From Pseudomonas rhizoryzae (lineage in GTDB: Bacteria > Pseudomonadota > Gammaproteobacteria > Pseudomonadales > Pseudomonadaceae): a stretch of 64,000 bases of DNA. The position numbers and the translations under genes are program-made. Shown piece by piece: positions 8,670 through 18,333 of this stretch. The DNA lies in assembly GCF_005250615.1 (NCBI RefSeq), contig NZ_SULM01000004.1:248001-312000 (forward strand), given 5' to 3'. The notes below the pieces were generated by a model. That model was not told where the DNA came from. It worked only from the letters and a program-made list of their open reading frames with translations, and made no database searches. How positions within the stretch are numbered: the stretch's first letter is position 1; the number at the start of each line of letters is the position of its first letter.

Positions 8670-9437
8670 ATGCGCATCGACGATCGAATCTTCCTGGTCA
8701 CCGGCGCCGGTTCCGGCCTCGGCGCCGCTACCGCACAGCTGTTGATCGAGTCAGGCGCCCGGGTGGCCCTGCTGGATCTGCAGGCCGAGGCGGTGCAGGC
8801 CCAGGCCGAATGCCTCGGCAGCCAGGCGCTGGCGCTCCCGGTGGACGTGACCGATGCCGAGGCCCTGACCGTTGCCGTCGACGCCCTCCTGGAGCGCTGG
8901 GGCGGCTTGCACGGCGCGATCAATTGCGCCGGTATCGTCGGCGGGGCGCGCATCCTCGGGCGTAACGGTCCCCATGACCTGGCCGCCTTCGCGCGCATCG
9001 TCACCGTCAATCTGGTGGGCAGTTTCAATGTGCTGCGGCTGGCGGCGGCGGCCATGGCGCGGGGTGCGGCCGACGCCGGCGGAGAGCGCGGCGTGATCGT
9101 CAACACCGCGTCCATCGCCGCCTTCGATGGCCAGATCGGCCAGGCTGCCTATGCCGCCTCCAAGGGCGGGGTCGCGGCCCTTACCCTGCCTGCCGCCCGT
9201 GAATTGGCGGGGCAGGGCATTCGCGTCATGACCATAGCACCGGGGGTGTTCGAGACGCCCATGATGGCCGGCATGACCCCCGAGGTGCGCGAGGCTCTGT
9301 CCGCCAACGTGCCCTTTCCGCCGCGCCTTGGCCGCGGCGAGGAATTCGCCGCCCTGGTCCGCCACATCATCGAGAATCCCATGCTCAATGGCGAGGTGAT
9401 CCGTCTCGACGGCGCCCTGCGCATGGCCCCGCGCTAG
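8670..9437 (+). CDS. SDR-family 3-hydroxyacyl-CoA dehydrogenase (HSD10-like)
   Basis: The 255-residue short-chain dehydrogenase has an NAD-binding TGAGSGLG motif at residues 11-18, NCAG at 85-88, and the catalytic triad Ser148, Tyr161, Lys165. The C-terminal [10 protein letters not shown] and [15 protein letters not shown] segments are typical of the type II 3-hydroxyacyl-CoA dehydrogenase (HSD10) group. In isoleucine breakdown this group oxidises 2-methyl-3-hydroxybutyryl-CoA to 2-methylacetoacetyl-CoA. It is the first gene of a three-gene operon with a thiolase (10 nt downstream) and an enoyl-CoA hydratase, which together make the last three steps of that pathway. A GGGGAG ribosome binding site precedes the ATG. 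Family assignment is strong; substrate is inferred from context. Confidence 0.88.
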   Translation: MRIDDRIFLVTGAGSGLGAATAQLLIESGARVALLDLQAEAVQAQAECLGSQALALPVDVTDAEALTVAVDALLERWGGLHGAINCAGIVGGARILGRNGPHDLAAFARIVTVNLVGSFNVLRLAAAAMARGAADAGGERGVIVNTASIAAFDGQIGQAAYAASKGGVAALTLPAARELAGQGIRVMTIAPGVFETPMMAGMTPEVREALSANVPFPPRLGRGEEFAALVRHIIENPMLNGEVIRLDGALRMAPR

Positions 9438-9447
9438 GAGAGAAATC

Positions 9448-10632
9448 ATGAACGATCCGGTCGTCATCGTCGCCGCCGCCCGCACGCCCATGGGTGCCCT
9501 GGGGGGCGAACTGGCCGCGCTCGCGGCGCCGCAACTGGGCAGCGCCGTGGTCCGCGCGGTGCTGGAGCGGGGTAGCTGGTCGCCGGAACGGGTCGACGAG
9601 GTGCTGCTCGGTTGCGTCCTGCCCGCTGGTCTCGGCCAGGCGCCAGCGCGCCAGGCCGCCTTGGGGGCTGGCCTGGCCCAGAGCACCCGTTGCACCACCC
9701 TGAACAAGATGTGCGGCTCGGGTATGCAGGCGGTCATCCTTGGCCATGACCTGTTGCGCGCCGACAGTGCCGAGGTGGTGCTGGCCGGGGGCATGGAGAG
9801 CATGAGCCGGGCACCCTATCTATTGGAGAAGGCGCGCAGTGGCTATCGCCTCGGCCATGGTGCCCTGATCGACAGTATGTTCCTCGACGGCCTGGAAGAT
9901 GCCTACGAACCCGGCCGGCTGATGGGCACCTTCGCCGAGGATTGCGCGGCGCGGTTGGGGATAGGTCGCGAGCACCAGGATGCCTATGCGCTGAGTTCCC
10001 TGGAGCGGGCGCGCGAGGCTCAGGCCAGTGGTGCCTTCGCCGCCGAGATCGTCCCGGTCGAGGTGGTGGGGCGCAAGGACAGCCAGCGCATCGACAGCGA
10101 CGAGCAACCCCGGCGCGCCGATCCCGCCCGTATTCCTACCCTCAGGCCGGCTTTTCGCGAAGGCGGCAGCGTGACGGCGGCCAACTCCAGCTCCATTTCC
10201 GACGGGGCCGCGGCATTGCTGCTGATGCGCGCCAGCACGGCGGCGCGCGAGGGCCTGACCCCGCTGGCGACCATCCGTGGCCACGCCGCCCATGCCGGCG
10301 CACCGGGCGACTTCCCTACCGCGCCCATAGGTGCCATCCGTACGCTGCTGGACCGCATCGACTGGCAATTGGCGGATGTCGACCTGTTCGAGATCAACGA
10401 GGCCTTCGCCGTGGTGGCCCTGGCCGCCCAGGATGCCCTGGGGCTGGACCCGCAGCGCCTGAACGTGCACGGTGGGGCCTGCGCCCTCGGCCATCCCATC
10501 GGCGCCTCCGGGGCGCGCATCCTGGTGACCCTGATCCATGCCCTGCGGCAGCGCCAGCTGCGTAGGGGCGTGGCAGCCATCTGCATCGGCGGCGGCGAAG
10601 CCACCGCCCTGGCGCTGGAACTCAACGATTAG
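9448..10632 (+). CDS. Acetyl-CoA C-acyltransferase (thiolase)
   Basis: The 394-residue degradative-type thiolase cleaves 3-ketoacyl-CoA with CoA. The nucleophile Cys89 sits in LNKMCGSGMQ, the general base His349 in CALGHPIGASG and the second cysteine Cys379 in ICIGGGEATA, exactly as in bacterial acetoacetyl-CoA thiolases. NEAFA is also present. With its neighbours it would split 2-methylacetoacetyl-CoA to propionyl-CoA and acetyl-CoA. It starts 10 nt after the SDR gene with an AGGAGAG ribosome binding site, and is followed 12 nt later by the hydratase. It could also serve general short-chain thiolysis; the operon context favours isoleucine catabolism. Confidence 0.93.
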   Translation: MNDPVVIVAAARTPMGALGGELAALAAPQLGSAVVRAVLERGSWSPERVDEVLLGCVLPAGLGQAPARQAALGAGLAQSTRCTTLNKMCGSGMQAVILGHDLLRADSAEVVLAGGMESMSRAPYLLEKARSGYRLGHGALIDSMFLDGLEDAYEPGRLMGTFAEDCAARLGIGREHQDAYALSSLERAREAQASGAFAAEIVPVEVVGRKDSQRIDSDEQPRRADPARIPTLRPAFREGGSVTAANSSSISDGAAALLLMRASTAAREGLTPLATIRGHAAHAGAPGDFPTAPIGAIRTLLDRIDWQLADVDLFEINEAFAVVALAAQDALGLDPQRLNVHGGACALGHPIGASGARILVTLIHALRQRQLRRGVAAICIGGGEATALALELND

Positions 10633-10644
10633 AAGGACAAGACC

Positions 10645-11430
10645 ATGAGCGAAGCCGCTGCCGAACCGACCCTGCTGCTGGACATCCAGGATCGCGTCGC
10701 CCTCATCACCCTCAATCGGCCCAAGGCGCTCAACGCCCTCAACGCCCAGTTGCTCGCTGATCTGGATGCACTGCTGGCGCGCCTGGACGCCGATCCCGCG
10801 GTGGGTTGCGTGGTGCTCACCGGGTCGGCCAAGGCCTTCGCCGCGGGCGCCGACATCAAGGAGATGGCCGGGCAGGGCTATCCGCAGATCTATCTGGACG
10901 ACTACTTCCGCGTCGCCGACCGCCTCGCCGAACGACGCAAGCCGTTGATCGCCGCGGTGGCGGGCTACGCCCTGGGCGGCGGCTGCGAATTGGCGCTGCT
11001 GTGCGACTTCATCTACGCCGCGGACACGGCGCGCTTCGGCCTGCCGGAGATCACCCTCGGCGTCATCCCCGGCATCGGCGGTACCCAGCGCCTGACCCGC
11101 GCCCTGGGCAAGGCCAAGGCCATGGAGCTGTGCCTCACCGGTCGGCAGCTGGACGCCGCCGAGGCCGAGCGCGCCGGCCTGGTCGCCCAGGTCTTTCCCG
11201 CGGCCGAGCTGCTGGAGCGTACGCTGGACACCGCTCGCGGCATCGCCAGCCGTTCCCTGCCGGCGACCCTGCTGCTCAAGGAAAGCGTCAACCGCGCCTT
11301 CGAGACCAGCCTGGCCGAGGGCATTCGCTTCGAGCGCCGGGTCTTCCATTCGCTGTTCGCCGGCGCCGACCAGAAGGAAGGCATGGCCGCCTTCGTCGAG
11401 AAGCGTCCGGCGAAATTCGAGCATCGTTGA
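10645..11430 (+). CDS. Enoyl-CoA hydratase
   Basis: The 261-residue crotonase-fold enzyme adds water across 2-enoyl-CoA. The oxyanion-hole segments AFAAGADIKEM (65-75) and GYALGGGCELAL are intact. The catalytic pair Glu115 and Glu135 keeps the 20-residue spacing of classical hydratases, and IPGIGGTQRL follows. It is the third gene of the SDR-thiolase-hydratase operon and would hydrate tiglyl-CoA in isoleucine breakdown. The acyl-CoA dehydrogenase needed before it is not encoded here. A bulged stem-loop after the stop probably ends the operon. Confidence 0.92.
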   Translation: MSEAAAEPTLLLDIQDRVALITLNRPKALNALNAQLLADLDALLARLDADPAVGCVVLTGSAKAFAAGADIKEMAGQGYPQIYLDDYFRVADRLAERRKPLIAAVAGYALGGGCELALLCDFIYAADTARFGLPEITLGVIPGIGGTQRLTRALGKAKAMELCLTGRQLDAAEAERAGLVAQVFPAAELLERTLDTARGIASRSLPATLLLKESVNRAFETSLAEGIRFERRVFHSLFAGADQKEGMAAFVEKRPAKFEHR

Positions 11431-11431
11431 G

Positions 11432-11457
11432 AGCGCCTGGCACCTGCCAGAGGCGCT
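11432..11457 (+). terminator. Stem-loop after enoyl-CoA hydratase gene
   Basis: AGCGCCT (11432-11438) pairs with AGGCGCT (11451-11457), and GGCA pairs with TGCC inside, leaving a 2-nt bulge and a 2-nt loop. No T-run follows, so it may be a weak or Rho-assisted end of the operon. Confidence 0.4.
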
Positions 11458-11493
11458 AGACTGGCCGTTCCAGCTAGCGCCCAGAGCCTTCGG

Positions 11494-12396
11494 ATGCGTA
11501 TCGATCCCTTACCGCCGCTGACCAACCTGATCGCCTTCGAGGCGACGGTGCGGCTCGGCAGCTTCACCCGTGCCGCGCTGGAGCTCAATCTCACGCAAAG
11601 CGCCATCAGCCGCCAGGTGGCGCAGTTGGAGGCCTTTCTCGGTCGCGCGCTGTTCCGCCGGGAACACAAGCGTCTGCACCTGACGGTGTCCGGGCAGCGC
11701 TACGCCGAGCGGGTCCAGCAGTTGCTGGCGGGGCTCGCGGAATCCACCGCCGAGGTCATGGACCACAGCGGCGAGCAGCAACTGGTGCTGGCTTGCTCGT
11801 CAGGGGTCGCGGCGCTCTGGCTGGGGCCGCTGATCGGCCAGTTCATCAAGGCCTTTCCCTCCATCGACGTACGCCTGCGGGTGCTCGATAACCTCGATAC
11901 CCTGCTCAAGCCGGAATTCGATCTGGCGCTCTACTTCCTGCGTGAACTGCCGCCGCCGGGGCTGGCCGGACGCCAGCTGTTTCCCGAGTGGGTCGGTGCC
12001 TATTGTGCGCCCGACTATCTAGGTGGTCGTCAGCTGGCTCCTGCGGCATTGCTCGACCAGCGCCTGCTGATGATCGAGGACGGGCAGCGCCGCTGGCTGT
12101 CCTGGGAGGAATGGTTTTCCCGCCTGGGCCACCCCGCAACTCGGATCCGCCAGCGGTTGACGGTGAGCCAGTATCCCATCCTGGTCGACCTGGCCGTGGC
12201 CGGCCATGGCGTGGTGCTGGGCTGGCGACCCATGATCGACGGTCATCTGCGCGCGGGCACCCTGGTGCCGGCCTGCGCGGAATACGTGCAGGGGCAGGGC
12301 GGCTACTACCTGCTGTGGCCCGGCGATCGTCTGCCAGGCCTGGCGGCACGCCGCTTCGAAGCCTGGCTGAACGAAAACTTGGCGGCGCCGGGCTAG
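11494..12396 (+). CDS. LysR-family transcriptional regulator (GcvA-like)
   Basis: The 300-residue protein has the N-terminal winged helix-turn-helix of LysR regulators (residues about 10-68: LIAFEATVRLGSFTRAALEL, then AISRQVAQLEAFLGRALFRR) and a periplasmic-binding-like effector domain from about 95 to 295. The start PLPPLTNLIAFEA resembles the GcvA subgroup. It lies on the same strand between the isoleucine-type operon and the transporter-amidohydrolase unit and could control either. A 25-bp perfect palindrome just after its stop may be its binding site. The ribosome binding site is weak. Effector unknown. Confidence 0.85.
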   Translation: MRIDPLPPLTNLIAFEATVRLGSFTRAALELNLTQSAISRQVAQLEAFLGRALFRREHKRLHLTVSGQRYAERVQQLLAGLAESTAEVMDHSGEQQLVLACSSGVAALWLGPLIGQFIKAFPSIDVRLRVLDNLDTLLKPEFDLALYFLRELPPPGLAGRQLFPEWVGAYCAPDYLGGRQLAPAALLDQRLLMIEDGQRRWLSWEEWFSRLGHPATRIRQRLTVSQYPILVDLAVAGHGVVLGWRPMIDGHLRAGTLVPACAEYVQGQGGYYLLWPGDRLPGLAARRFEAWLNENLAAPG

Positions 12397-12401
12397 CGCC
12401 T

Positions 12402-12426
12402 TTTGCATGCGCCTGGCGCATGCAAA
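12402..12426. promoter_or_regulatory. 25-bp palindrome between LysR gene and transporter gene
   Basis: TTTGCATGCG (12402-12411) and CGCATGCAAA (12417-12426) form a perfect inverted repeat around CCTGG. It could be an operator for the adjacent LysR protein acting on the downstream transporter operon, or a transcript-ending hairpin. There is no T-run on the plus strand, which slightly favours the operator reading. Confidence 0.4.
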
Positions 12427-12574
12427 CCCCTGCAATCAGCGTTTTCACCGCTCGTGATGGCCTCTTAAGCTCGGCAGCAGAGGGCAGAGATCCTCGTCCT
12501 GTTTCCCATTGAAACTGCCGTCGCCGTAGTAGGAGGCCTGGGCTTCCTGCGCCAGCAGCATTCAGGAGCCAACA

Positions 12575-13885
12575 ATGCAGAGCAGCACGACTCTCCCGGG
12601 GCAACCGTCCCTCGTCCAGCGCCGCCAGGCCAACAAGGCGGTCATCGCCACCGTGATCGGCAACGGTCTGGAGTGGTTCGATTTCACCGTCTACAGCTTC
12701 TTTTCGGTCATCATCGCCAAGGTGTTCTTTCCGAGCGCCAGCGAACTCACCTCCTATCTCTTGGCGCTGGCTACCTTCGGCGTTGGTTTCTTCATGCGTC
12801 CGGTGGGGGGCATCCTGCTCGGTATCTATTCCGACCGCCGGGGTCGCAAGGCCGCGCTGTCGCTGACCATCCTGCTGATGGCCGTCGGCACCCTGCTCAT
12901 CGCCGTGACCCCTGGCTACGCCCAGTGGGGCTTGTTCGCACCGGCGCTGATCGTCTTCGCCCGCTTGCTGCAGGGCTTTTCCGCCGGCGGTGAAATGGGC
13001 AGTGCCACCGCCTTTCTCACCGAGCACGCGCCCGCCGGGCAAAAGGCCTACTACTCGAGCTGGATCCAGGCCAGCATCGGGGTGGCGGTGGCCCTGGGCG
13101 CGGGTTTCGGCGCGCTGCTCTCGGCGCTGCTGACCCCGGAGCAACTGGAGAGCTGGGGCTGGCGCCTGCCGTTCCTGTTCGGCTCCCTGATCGGCCCCAT
13201 CGGTTTCTACATCCGCAGCCGCATCGACGAGACCCCGGCCTATGCCACCGTCGAGCGCGCCCAGTCGCCGCTGCGCGAGGTGCTGCGTATCTATCCGCGC
13301 CAGACGACGATCAGCTTTTCCATGATCGTGCTCTGGACGGTGTGCACCTATGCCGTGCTGTTCTACCTGCCGTCCTATTCCACCCGGGTGCTGGGCCTGC
13401 CCAGTGGGATGGGTTTTAGCGCCGGCGTGCTCGGTGGCCTGGTGCTGCTGGTCGCGACGCCCCTGGTGGGACGCCTGGCGGATCGCTACGGCAAGCGCCG
13501 CTGGCTGCTGGGTTCAGCCCTCGCCATCTTCTGCGTCGCCTGGCCGCTGTTCTGGATGCTCAATCGCTGGCCGGGTCTGACGTCCCTGCTGGTATTCCAG
13601 CTGGTGCTGGGGCTGCTGATCTCCGGCTATCTCGGCGGGCTGCTGGCGGCCTTCGGCGAGTTGTTGCCGACGCGGGTGCTCTCCACCGGGCTATCGGTGG
13701 CCTACAACTTCGCGGTGACCCTGTTCGGCGGCTTCGCCACCTTCACCGTGACCTGGCTGATCGCCGCCACCGGCAGCCATCTGGCGCCGGCCTTCTACAT
13801 CATGTTCGCCGCGGCCATCAGTGCCGGGGGCGCCGCGCTGTTCCGCGACGCATCCAGCGGCCATCAATCGGAAGCCTCCGCATGA
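12575..13885 (+). CDS. MFS transporter, metabolite:H+ symporter family
   Basis: The 436-residue inner-membrane protein has about 12 hydrophobic segments. Family motifs include GNGLEWFDFTVYSFF near residue 28, the loop 2-3 motif YSDRRGRKAAL near 85-95 and RLLQGFSAGGEMGSA near 130-145, all typical of the MHS group that imports citrate, ketoglutarate, proline/betaine and similar solutes with protons. A CAGGAG ribosome binding site precedes the ATG. The stop overlaps the start of the amidohydrolase gene (ATGA), so the transporter probably imports the substrate of that hydrolase. The substrate itself cannot be deduced; a peptide-like or cyclic amide compound is possible. Confidence 0.88.
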   Translation: MQSSTTLPGQPSLVQRRQANKAVIATVIGNGLEWFDFTVYSFFSVIIAKVFFPSASELTSYLLALATFGVGFFMRPVGGILLGIYSDRRGRKAALSLTILLMAVGTLLIAVTPGYAQWGLFAPALIVFARLLQGFSAGGEMGSATAFLTEHAPAGQKAYYSSWIQASIGVAVALGAGFGALLSALLTPEQLESWGWRLPFLFGSLIGPIGFYIRSRIDETPAYATVERAQSPLREVLRIYPRQTTISFSMIVLWTVCTYAVLFYLPSYSTRVLGLPSGMGFSAGVLGGLVLLVATPLVGRLADRYGKRRWLLGSALAIFCVAWPLFWMLNRWPGLTSLLVFQLVLGLLISGYLGGLLAAFGELLPTRVLSTGLSVAYNFAVTLFGGFATFTVTWLIAATGSHLAPAFYIMFAAAISAGGAALFRDASSGHQSEASA

Positions 13886-15135
13886 CTAACAGTACCCCCC
13901 TGCTGCTGCGCAACGGCAAGCTGCTCGACCTCGAAAACGGCACCCTGATCACCGGTAAGGAAGTCCTGGTGGAGGGTGAACGCATCAGCGCCGTGCGCGA
14001 CCAGAGCGCCCTCTCGCCGGAAGGCGTCACCGTCATCGACCTGGGCGGTCGCACCCTGATGCCGGGGCTGATCGACTGCCATGTGCATGTGCTGGCCTCC
14101 AGCGCCAATCTGGGCTTCAACGCCCTGCAGCCCAATGCCATCATCATGTATCGCGCGCTGCCCATCCTCGAAGGCATGCTCGCCCGCGGCTTCACCACCG
14201 TACGGGATGCCGGCGGGGCGGATTGGGCCCTGGCGCGCTCCATCGCCCTCGGCCTGGTGCCGGGGCCGCGTATCTTCGCCTCCGGCAAGGCGCTGTCGCA
14301 GACCGGCGGCCATGGTGACATGCGCGCCCGCGGCGAATTGCTGCTGAACGAACCCTGCAGTTGCTGCTTCCGCGCCGGCGCCATCGCCCGGGTGGTGGAC
14401 GGCGTGGACAACGTGCGCAAGGCAGTGCGCGAAGAGCTGCAGCAGGGTGCCACCCAGATAAAGATCATGGCGTCCGGCGGGGTGTCCTCGCCCACCGATC
14501 CCATCGCCAATACCCAGTACAGCGAGGCCGAGATCCGCGCCATCGTCGAGGAAGCGGAGGCGGCCAATACCTATGTGATGGCCCATGCCTATACCGCCCG
14601 GGCCATCCGCCGTGCGGTGGAGTGCGGGGTGCGCACCATCGAGCACGGCAACCTGGTGGACCGGGAAACGGCGCAACTGATGCACGAGCAGGGGGCCTTC
14701 GCGGTGCCGACCCAGGTGACCTACGAGATGCTCGCCGAACATGGCGCCCGCTATGGCCTGCCGGCGGACTCCGTGGCCAAGATCGAGGACGTGCGCCTGG
14801 CCGGTCGCCGCGCCCTCGAATACTTCGCCGAGGCGGGCGTCCCCATGGGCTACGGCTCCGATCTGTTGGGCGAGATGCACGAGTACCAGACCCAGGAATT
14901 GCGCATCCGCGCCGAGGTGCTGGGTAATCTGGAAGCCCTGCGCAGCGCCACCAGCGTGGCCGCGCGCATCCTGCAACGCGAGGGCGAGCTGGGTTGCATC
15001 GCGAGCGGCGCCCTGGCGGATCTGCTGGTGGTGGACGGCGATCCGCTGGCCGACATCGGCTGCCTGGTGGGGCAGGGCGAGCGACTGGACGTCATCCTCC
15101 AGGGCGGCCGCCTGGTGAAGAATCGCCTGGGTTGA
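13882..15135 (+). CDS. Amidohydrolase-family metal-dependent hydrolase
   Basis: The 417-residue enzyme has the amidohydrolase metal site: DCHVHV near residue 65, a lysine in the KIMASGG segment near 195, then MAHAYTARAIRRAV and RTIEHGN near 234-256, and GYGSDLLGEMH near 330 with the catalytic aspartate. The closest functional groups known to me are imidazolonepropionase-like and Xaa-Pro/Xaa-Lys dipeptidase-like amidohydrolases. It is translationally coupled to the transporter gene by a 4-nt overlap. An NTF2-like protein follows. The unit looks like a small uptake-and-hydrolysis pathway of unknown substrate. The fold is certain; the reaction is not. Confidence 0.85.
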   Translation: MTNSTPLLLRNGKLLDLENGTLITGKEVLVEGERISAVRDQSALSPEGVTVIDLGGRTLMPGLIDCHVHVLASSANLGFNALQPNAIIMYRALPILEGMLARGFTTVRDAGGADWALARSIALGLVPGPRIFASGKALSQTGGHGDMRARGELLLNEPCSCCFRAGAIARVVDGVDNVRKAVREELQQGATQIKIMASGGVSSPTDPIANTQYSEAEIRAIVEEAEAANTYVMAHAYTARAIRRAVECGVRTIEHGNLVDRETAQLMHEQGAFAVPTQVTYEMLAEHGARYGLPADSVAKIEDVRLAGRRALEYFAEAGVPMGYGSDLLGEMHEYQTQELRIRAEVLGNLEALRSATSVAARILQREGELGCIASGALADLLVVDGDPLADIGCLVGQGERLDVILQGGRLVKNRLG

Positions 15136-15194
15136 GGGAGCCTTGGCGGCTGGACGAGGTCCCCTTAGCAGTCACTGCCAACGGAGACCTCGCC

Positions 15195-15587
15195 ATGCCT
15201 CTCGCACCTGCCGCGCTCGCTACCCACTACCAGGCCTATCTCGACTGCCTCAACCGCCAAGCCTGGGCTGAACTAGGCCGCTATGTCGACGATGCGGTCG
15301 AGCATAACGGCCGTCCCCTCGGCCTGGCCGGCTACCGGGCCATGCTCGAAGGCGATCACGCCGCCATCCCGGATCTGCAGTTCGTCGCCCGGTTACTGGT
15401 GGTGGAGCCGCCTTGGCTGGCGGCGCAGCTGGATTTCGACTGCACCCCGCATGGGGAGTTGTTCTGTCTGCCGGTGAACGGCCGTCGGGTGCGCTTCAGT
15501 GAGCATGTGTTCTATCGCTTTGCCAAGGGGCGCATCTGCGAGGTGCGGTCGGTGATAGACAGGGCGGCGATAGCCGCGCAGTTGTAA
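15195..15587 (+). CDS. NTF2-like / SnoaL-type ester cyclase family protein
   Basis: The 130-residue protein shows the SnoaL/NTF2 pattern: an N-terminal helix ending in LNRQAWAELGRYVDDAVEHN, GYRAMLEGDHAAIPDLQF in the middle, and a C-terminal strand with FSEHVFYRFAKGRICEVRSV. Members are small barrel enzymes or binding proteins, often annotated as ester cyclases. I chose the ATG at 15195 because the GGAGACC purine run lies just upstream and family members start there. It is the third gene after the transporter and amidohydrolase and may process the hydrolysis product. The exact role is unknown. Confidence 0.75.
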   Translation: MPLAPAALATHYQAYLDCLNRQAWAELGRYVDDAVEHNGRPLGLAGYRAMLEGDHAAIPDLQFVARLLVVEPPWLAAQLDFDCTPHGELFCLPVNGRRVRFSEHVFYRFAKGRICEVRSVIDRAAIAAQL

Positions 15588-15624
15588 TGGGGCACGGCGA
15601 TCGCTTGGCTAATAAGAGGCTAAC

Positions 15625-15653
15625 GCCTGGCCGCGATGTCGTTGCGGCCAGGC
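15625..15653. terminator. Stem-loop between convergent NTF2-like and lpdV genes
   Basis: GCCTGGCCGC (15625-15634) and GCGGCCAGGC (15644-15653) form a perfect 10-bp stem with a 9-nt loop. It sits between two convergent genes and probably limits read-through from both sides, although neither strand has a clear T-run. Confidence 0.5.
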
Positions 15654-15660
15654 TCACACG

Positions 15661-17043
15661 TTACAGATGCAACGCCCGACCCAGCGCCTTCAACGCCGCC
15701 TCCTGCACCGCCTCACCCAGGGTGGGGTGTGGATGCAGAGTGGCCGCCACGTCTTCCAGCTGCATGCCCATCTCCAGGCTATGGGCAAAGGCCGTGGCCA
15801 ATTCCGCCACCTGTTGCCCGGTGGCCTGCCAGCCGAGGATGCGATGGTCGTCGACACGGGCCACTACCCGCACGAAGCCTTCCGGTGCTTCCAGGGTCAG
15901 GGCGCGGCCATTGGCGGCGAAGGGAAAACTGGCAACCTTGATCTCCAGCCCCTGGGCCTTGGCCTGCTCGGGGGTGAGGCCGACCACCACGATCTCCGGA
16001 TCGGTGTAGCAGACCGCTGGGATGGCCACTGGGGCGAAGCGGCGCCGCTTGCCGGCGATCAGCTCGGCCACCACCTCGCCCTGGGCCATGGCGCGATGGG
16101 CCAGCAGCGGCTCGCCGGTGAGATCACCGATGGCCCAGACGTCGGTCATGCTGGTACGGCACCCGTCGTCGACGCGGATAAAGCGGCCGTCGTAGTCCAG
16201 CGGTAGGTGCTCCAGGCCTTCGGTGCGCGGGCGGCGCCCCGCAGCCACCAGGATGCGTTGGGCGGGCAGCACCTGCTCCTGGCCATCGCCAGTGGTAATT
16301 CGCAGTCCGGCGCCATCCTCCGTCAAGCCAGCGACCCGGCAATTCAGGTGCAATTCGATGCCCAGCCGCTCCAGGCGCTGGCGCAGCGGCGCGGTGAGTT
16401 CGGCGTCGTAGCCTGGCAGCAGCCGCGACTGGGCCTCGACCACGGCGACCTTGGCACCCAGCTTGCGATAGGCGATGCCCAATTCCAGGCCGATATAGCC
16501 GGCGCCCACCACCACCAGGTGCTGCGGGATTTCCGTGGGCGACAGTGCCTCGGTGGCCGAGATCACAGTGCCGCCAAAGGGCAGGTTGGGCAATTCCACC
16601 GAGGTGGAGCCCATGGCCAGCAGCAGGTGCTCGGTGCGGATACGCAGCCGTTCGCCTCCCGCGCGCTGCACCTCGACGGTCTTGCCGTCGAGGATCTCGG
16701 CCCAACCCTCGATCACCGTCACCCCCTGCTTCTTCAGCAGGCCGGCGACGCCGGTGGTGAGGCGATCGACGATGCCGTTCTTCCAGGCCATGGCCTGGCC
16801 GAGGTCCAGCTCCGGGCGGCCGTGGCGGATGCCCAGGCTGCCCTGGTCGGCGCGCCCGCAGGCGCGATGGTATTCCTCGGCGACATGGATCATGGCCTTG
16901 GAAGGAATGCAGCCGACGTTGAGGCAGGTTCCGCCCAGGGCGGCACCCTCCACTAGGGTGGTGGCGATGCCCAACTGGGCGGCACGCAGGGCGGCGACGT
17001 AACCGCCGGGGCCGCCGCCGATGATGAGGAGTCGGGTGTCCAT
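15661..17043 (-). CDS. lpdV: Dihydrolipoamide dehydrogenase, E3 of branched-chain ketoacid dehydrogenase
   Basis: The 460-residue flavoprotein reoxidises dihydrolipoyl groups with NAD. FAD-binding GGGPGGY lies at residues 9-15, the redox disulfide is Cys40-Cys45 ([13 protein letters not shown]), a second Rossmann motif [12 protein letters not shown] is near 180, and the catalytic base lies in HPHPTLGE near the C-terminus. It is the last gene of the minus-strand bkdA1-bkdA2-bkdB-lpdV operon and starts 2 nt after bkdB ends, which identifies it as the dedicated Lpd-Val rather than the pyruvate/ketoglutarate E3. Confidence 0.95.
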   Translation of the reverse strand: MDTRLLIIGGGPGGYVAALRAAQLGIATTLVEGAALGGTCLNVGCIPSKAMIHVAEEYHRACGRADQGSLGIRHGRPELDLGQAMAWKNGIVDRLTTGVAGLLKKQGVTVIEGWAEILDGKTVEVQRAGGERLRIRTEHLLLAMGSTSVELPNLPFGGTVISATEALSPTEIPQHLVVVGAGYIGLELGIAYRKLGAKVAVVEAQSRLLPGYDAELTAPLRQRLERLGIELHLNCRVAGLTEDGAGLRITTGDGQEQVLPAQRILVAAGRRPRTEGLEHLPLDYDGRFIRVDDGCRTSMTDVWAIGDLTGEPLLAHRAMAQGEVVAELIAGKRRRFAPVAIPAVCYTDPEIVVVGLTPEQAKAQGLEIKVASFPFAANGRALTLEAPEGFVRVVARVDDHRILGWQATGQQVAELATAFAHSLEMGMQLEDVAATLHPHPTLGEAVQEAALKALGRALHL

Positions 17044-17045
17044 GG

Positions 17046-18332
17046 CTACTCCAGGAAGAGGGTGGCGGGTTGTTCGAGCAGCTGGCGCATGGCCTGGATG
17101 AAACTGGCGGCGTCTTGGCCATCGATCAGCCGGTGGTCGAAGGAGGCGGAGAGATTCATCAGCTTGCGCGGCACCACCAGGCCATTACGGAAGGCCGGGC
17201 GCTCGACGATGCGGTTGACGCCGATAATGGCCACTTCCGGATGGTTGATGATCGGCGTGGAGGCGATACCGCCCAGCGGGCCGAGGCTGCTGATGGTCAG
17301 GGTGGAACCGCCCAGCTCGTCGCGACTGGCCTTGCCGGCGCGCACCGCGGTGGCCAGGCGCGCCACCTCCTGGGCGCAGCCCCAGAGATCCAGCGCCTCG
17401 GCGTGGCGGACCACCGGCACCGCCAGGCCCTGGTCGCCCTGGGTGGCGATGCCCAGGTGCACCGCGCCATAGCGCGTTACCGTGCTGCTTTCCTCGTCGA
17501 AGCGCGCGTTCATCTGCGGGAAGTCCCGCACCGCCACCACCAGAGCGCGGGCCAGGAAGGGCAGCAGGGTGAGGTGGGCACGACGCCCTTGCCAGCGCTG
17601 GTTGAGGCTGGCTCTCAAGGCTTCCAGCTCGGTGACATCCAGCTCTTCCACATAGGTGAAGTGGGGAATGTGGCGCTTGGCCGTCTGCATCTTCTCGGCG
17701 ATCTTGCGCCTCAGGCCGATCAGCGGAATGCGTTCCTCGCCACTGCGCTTGGCCAGCCCATTACCGCCGGTAGCCGGCGGCAATCCGGCGTCACGCTGCT
17801 GCACATAGGCGTCCAGATCGCCATGCAGGATACGGCCGCCCTGGCCGCTGCCGGTGACGAATCGCAACTCAATGCCCAGGTCCCAGGCGTGCTGGCGTAC
17901 CGCCGGGGAGGCCAGCGGTGGGCTACCGGGGGCCGGGCGCGGTGTGGGTCGGTCGTCGTCGCGCTGGGCTGCGGGCGCAGGGTGCGACGGGACGGCGGAC
18001 GGTATCGGCTCAGGCTTGGGGGCTTCCGCATTGGGTGCCGGAGCGGATTCCACCGGTGCGGGGCGACTGGCCTCACGCTGGTTGCCGTCGCCGGCCACTT
18101 CCAGGCGGATCAACTCGGCGCCGACCGCCAGCACCTGGCCGGGCTCGCCGCCGAGGGCCAGCACCCGGCCCACCACCGGCGAGGGAATCTCCACCATGGC
18201 CTTGTCGGTCATGACGTCGGCGAGGGTCTGGTCTTCGCTGACCTCGTCGCCCACCGCCACGTACCACTTGACCAGTTCCACCTCGGCGATGCCTTCACCG
18301 ATGTCGGGCATCTTGATGACATGGGTACCCAT
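17046..18332 (-). CDS. bkdB: Lipoamide acyltransferase E2 of branched-chain ketoacid dehydrogenase
   Basis: The 428-residue E2 core protein has one lipoyl domain (residues 1-78) with the lipoylated lysine at position 44 in [11 protein letters not shown] long Ala/Pro/Glu-rich linker (about 80-125) and a peripheral subunit-binding domain (about 130-170) follow. The acyltransferase domain ends with [14 protein letters not shown], where His400 is catalytic. It transfers branched acyl groups from E1 to CoA. It follows bkdA2 after 1 nt and precedes lpdV by 2 nt, so the whole complex is made from one transcript. Confidence 0.95.
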   Translation of the reverse strand: MGTHVIKMPDIGEGIAEVELVKWYVAVGDEVSEDQTLADVMTDKAMVEIPSPVVGRVLALGGEPGQVLAVGAELIRLEVAGDGNQREASRPAPVESAPAPNAEAPKPEPIPSAVPSHPAPAAQRDDDRPTPRPAPGSPPLASPAVRQHAWDLGIELRFVTGSGQGGRILHGDLDAYVQQRDAGLPPATGGNGLAKRSGEERIPLIGLRRKIAEKMQTAKRHIPHFTYVEELDVTELEALRASLNQRWQGRRAHLTLLPFLARALVVAVRDFPQMNARFDEESSTVTRYGAVHLGIATQGDQGLAVPVVRHAEALDLWGCAQEVARLATAVRAGKASRDELGGSTLTISSLGPLGGIASTPIINHPEVAIIGVNRIVERPAFRNGLVVPRKLMNLSASFDHRLIDGQDAASFIQAMRQLLEQPATLFLE

Positions 18333-18333
18333 C

